Shown: positions 12,503 through 13,863 of the stretch, piece after piece
How positions within the stretch are numbered: position 1 is the stretch's first letter
How the letters are laid out: every line of letters begins with the position of its first letter
Assembly: GCA_012516225.1 (NCBI GenBank)
Contig: JAAYWX010000423.1
Location: 1-13,863, forward strand
Source: Clostridiales bacterium
GTDB taxonomy: Bacteria > Bacillota > Clostridia > Oscillospirales > Oscillospiraceae
DNA length: 13,863 nt
Direction: 5' to 3'
Made by a program: the position numbers and the translations under genes
The notes under the pieces: model-generated
What the model was told of the DNA's origin: nothing
What the model saw: the letters and a program-made list of their open reading frames with translations, nothing else
Database searches by the model: none

Positions 12503-13732
12503 TCACACATCGCGGTTGTAAACAAGCTCCACATGGCGGCGACCTTTGTACATAAGGGCAAAGGTTCCAATGATATTAAGCGCCATTAGCCCGACTATTA
12601 TTGTCCGGTACGGGAAATGTTCGGCCAGCGCACCGGCGGTCAGTTCTCCAAGAATAATGCCGGTATTGCAAACCATCTGGAAACAGCCGTTAAAGCGGCC
12701 TCTGTATTCTTCCGGGACATAGCTTTGAGTTGTCGAAAGACGTATGTTGTAGGATGTCGCAGAAAGAATGCCGTCAGCAAAAAATAGGATAAGCATTAGG
12801 AAATATGGTGCAAACAGCACTCCTCCGTCAATAAGGCTTACAGCAATGTAAACTGTTGTGGCAATTGCAAATTTCTTTTGAGGAGGATATTTTATCTTAT
12901 ACTGCAGCCCTCCGCCGACAAGCCGCCCTGCGACATTGATTGAGGCAACATAGGAATATGCCATTATCCCAAGGGCGGGTACGGATTTGAAATAGGGTAT
13001 CCACAGAGTATCCGCGCCGAAACTTGCGAAAGTATTTATAAAAAAGTAAGCGGTTATCAGCAGAAGTCCCTTTTCAGATTTTATGTAGGAATATCCTTTT
13101 CCAAATTCTTCGGCAAAAACTTTAAAAGAAAAGCGCCCGCCGCCTTCCCGTATGTGGCTTTCGTCAATTTTTATCTGTGTTTCGCATATCGCTGCGATAA
13201 GGAAAGAAATTGCATTGAACAAAAACAAAGGAGGCAGACCTAATTTTTTGTATATAAAAGCGGCAACCGGGGTCATCATTATTGCGAGCGGATACAAAAG
13301 GCTGGAAACCGAATAGGCTTTCGTAAAGTCGCCTTCCGAAACGAGCATCGGGAAAAAACTGTCGTATGCCACCATATAGACGCTCTCTATGCAGCCTATA
13401 ATAAATGTAAGTACGAGATATATGGGATAACTGAAAAAGCCGCCTTGCGTTATTGCGTACATAACAAAAAATATCCCCGCAGAAATAAAGTCAAGCGCGT
13501 ATACTGTTTTGCGCCTTGACCGCTTGTCCAGATAAGGCCCGGCGATAAGCGGAAGTATTATTTTCGGCAGGTTGTTGGCGGAAAGAAACAGTGCATAAAG
13601 AAAAACGGAATTGGTTTTGTCAAGGGCAAGAAGCCCTATGGCAAAAGCGCTGACCGCATTTCCGAGTATAGAAACCGCACTACCGATGGTAATGATTGTA
13701 AAATTTTTGGTCCAAAGACCGGTTTTGCTCAT
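12503..13732 (-). CDS. Major facilitator superfamily transporter (DHA3/Mef-like efflux type)
   Basis: This 409-residue protein is almost wholly hydrophobic, with about 10-12 predicted membrane helices in two halves and a charged central loop (about residues 185-215, KIDESHIREGGGRF...). The loop between helices 2 and 3 has GPYLDKRSRRKTV (about 65-77), the MFS motif A, and a weaker second copy, VPEEYRGRFNG (about 341-351), sits in the second half. The layout fits the H+-coupled drug/solute efflux branch that includes macrolide exporters, but the substrate cannot be inferred and it should not be read as a resistance gene. ATG 13732 is preceded by GGGGGAG eight bases upstream. The gene has its own promoter and ends at a hairpin before iorA. 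Confidence 0.87.
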   Translation of the reverse strand: MSKTGLWTKNFTIITIGSAVSILGNAVSAFAIGLLALDKTNSVFLYALFLSANNLPKIILPLIAGPYLDKRSRRKTVYALDFISAGIFFVMYAITQGGFFSYPIYLVLTFIIGCIESVYMVAYDSFFPMLVSEGDFTKAYSVSSLLYPLAIMMTPVAAFIYKKLGLPPLFLFNAISFLIAAICETQIKIDESHIREGGGRFSFKVFAEEFGKGYSYIKSEKGLLLITAYFFINTFASFGADTLWIPYFKSVPALGIMAYSYVASINVAGRLVGGGLQYKIKYPPQKKFAIATTVYIAVSLIDGGVLFAPYFLMLILFFADGILSATSYNIRLSTTQSYVPEEYRGRFNGCFQMVCNTGIILGELTAGALAEHFPYRTIIVGLMALNIIGTFALMYKGRRHVELVYNRDV

Positions 13733-13779
13733 AAAAACAGCTCCCCCGTCAGACTAAATTTTACTCAGCAAACAAAGTT

Positions 13780-13807
13780 TTACATAACGTTCCAAAAAAT
13801 TACATAA
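13780..13807. repeat. Two direct repeats of TTACATAA in the MFS leader
   Basis: TTACATAA occurs at 13780-13787 and again at 13800-13807, a 20-bp period (about two helical turns). Both copies lie just downstream of the predicted start site near 13812. They could be an operator for tandem protein binding, or chance in AT-rich sequence. Confidence 0.35.
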
Positions 13808-13818
13808 AGTATTTTTGT

Positions 13819-13847
13819 ATTATAGCCTATTATTGGATGGTTTTCAA
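13819..13847 (-). promoter_or_regulatory. Sigma-A-type promoter for the MFS gene
   Basis: On the minus strand TTGAAA (13847-13842) and a perfect TATAAT (13824-13819) are 17 bp apart. The leader to the ATG at 13732 is about 80 bases. Confidence 0.68.
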
Positions 13848-13863
13848 ATAAAAAGAGTTAAAA

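Overview
The window reads as low-to-moderate G+C chromosomal DNA of an anaerobic Firmicute, most likely a gut-type Clostridium relative (class Clostridia). The reasons are strong AGGAGG-type ribosome binding sites, sigma-A-like promoters that nearly all have 17-bp spacers, CCA encoded in all six tRNA genes, a DUF1836 protein, an arylpyruvate (indolepyruvate) ferredoxin oxidoreductase, and the order rpsO - pnp - M16 peptidase, which matches the rpsO-pnpA-ylxY-mlpA region of Bacillus. Placement below class is not possible from this sequence alone. I see no phage, transposase, CRISPR or resistance island.

Layout. 1-371 (minus): 5' part of a zinc-ribbon, single-membrane-span protein that runs off the left edge. 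591-2405 (plus): typA/bipA translational GTPase with a GTG start, divergent from the first gene. 2566-2832 (plus): rpsO behind its own promoter and a structured leader. 3089-5221 (plus): pnp, preceded by a perfect-consensus promoter and a long composite hairpin leader. 5299-6549 (plus): M16 zinc peptidase (mlpA/ymxG-like), separated from pnp by a terminator-like hairpin. 6550-6950: gene-free, with a terminator for each flanking gene and an unexplained ~104-bp segment with imperfect inverted ends. 6951-7496 (minus): DUF1836 putative DNA-binding protein, divergent from 7644-8369 (plus), a cytoplasmic SGNH hydrolase. Both promoters carry the same 15-bp -10/start sequence. 8543-8631 (plus): tRNA-Ser(CGA) with promoter and terminator. 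8933-9454 (minus): array of five tRNAs (Gly-Arg-His-Gln-Lys in transcription order) with its own promoter and a 21-bp perfect hairpin downstream. 9560-12335 (minus): iorA - iorB - small Smr-like protein. 12503-13732 (minus): MFS transporter with its own promoter.

How the genes fit together. The left half is mostly translation and RNA turnover: TypA (ribosome-associated GTPase), S15 (16S rRNA binding) and PNPase (3'-5' phosphorolytic exonuclease). The rpsO and pnp leaders both look structured in ways that would suit autoregulation by their products. The right half holds tRNA supply plus the IorAB enzyme of amino-acid fermentation, whose -10 box sits inside a perfect 17-bp palindrome.

The signals most worth following are regulatory: the pnp leader hairpin, the shared element between DUF1836 and the SGNH gene, and the iorA operator-like palindrome. 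No clearly new multi-gene system is visible.
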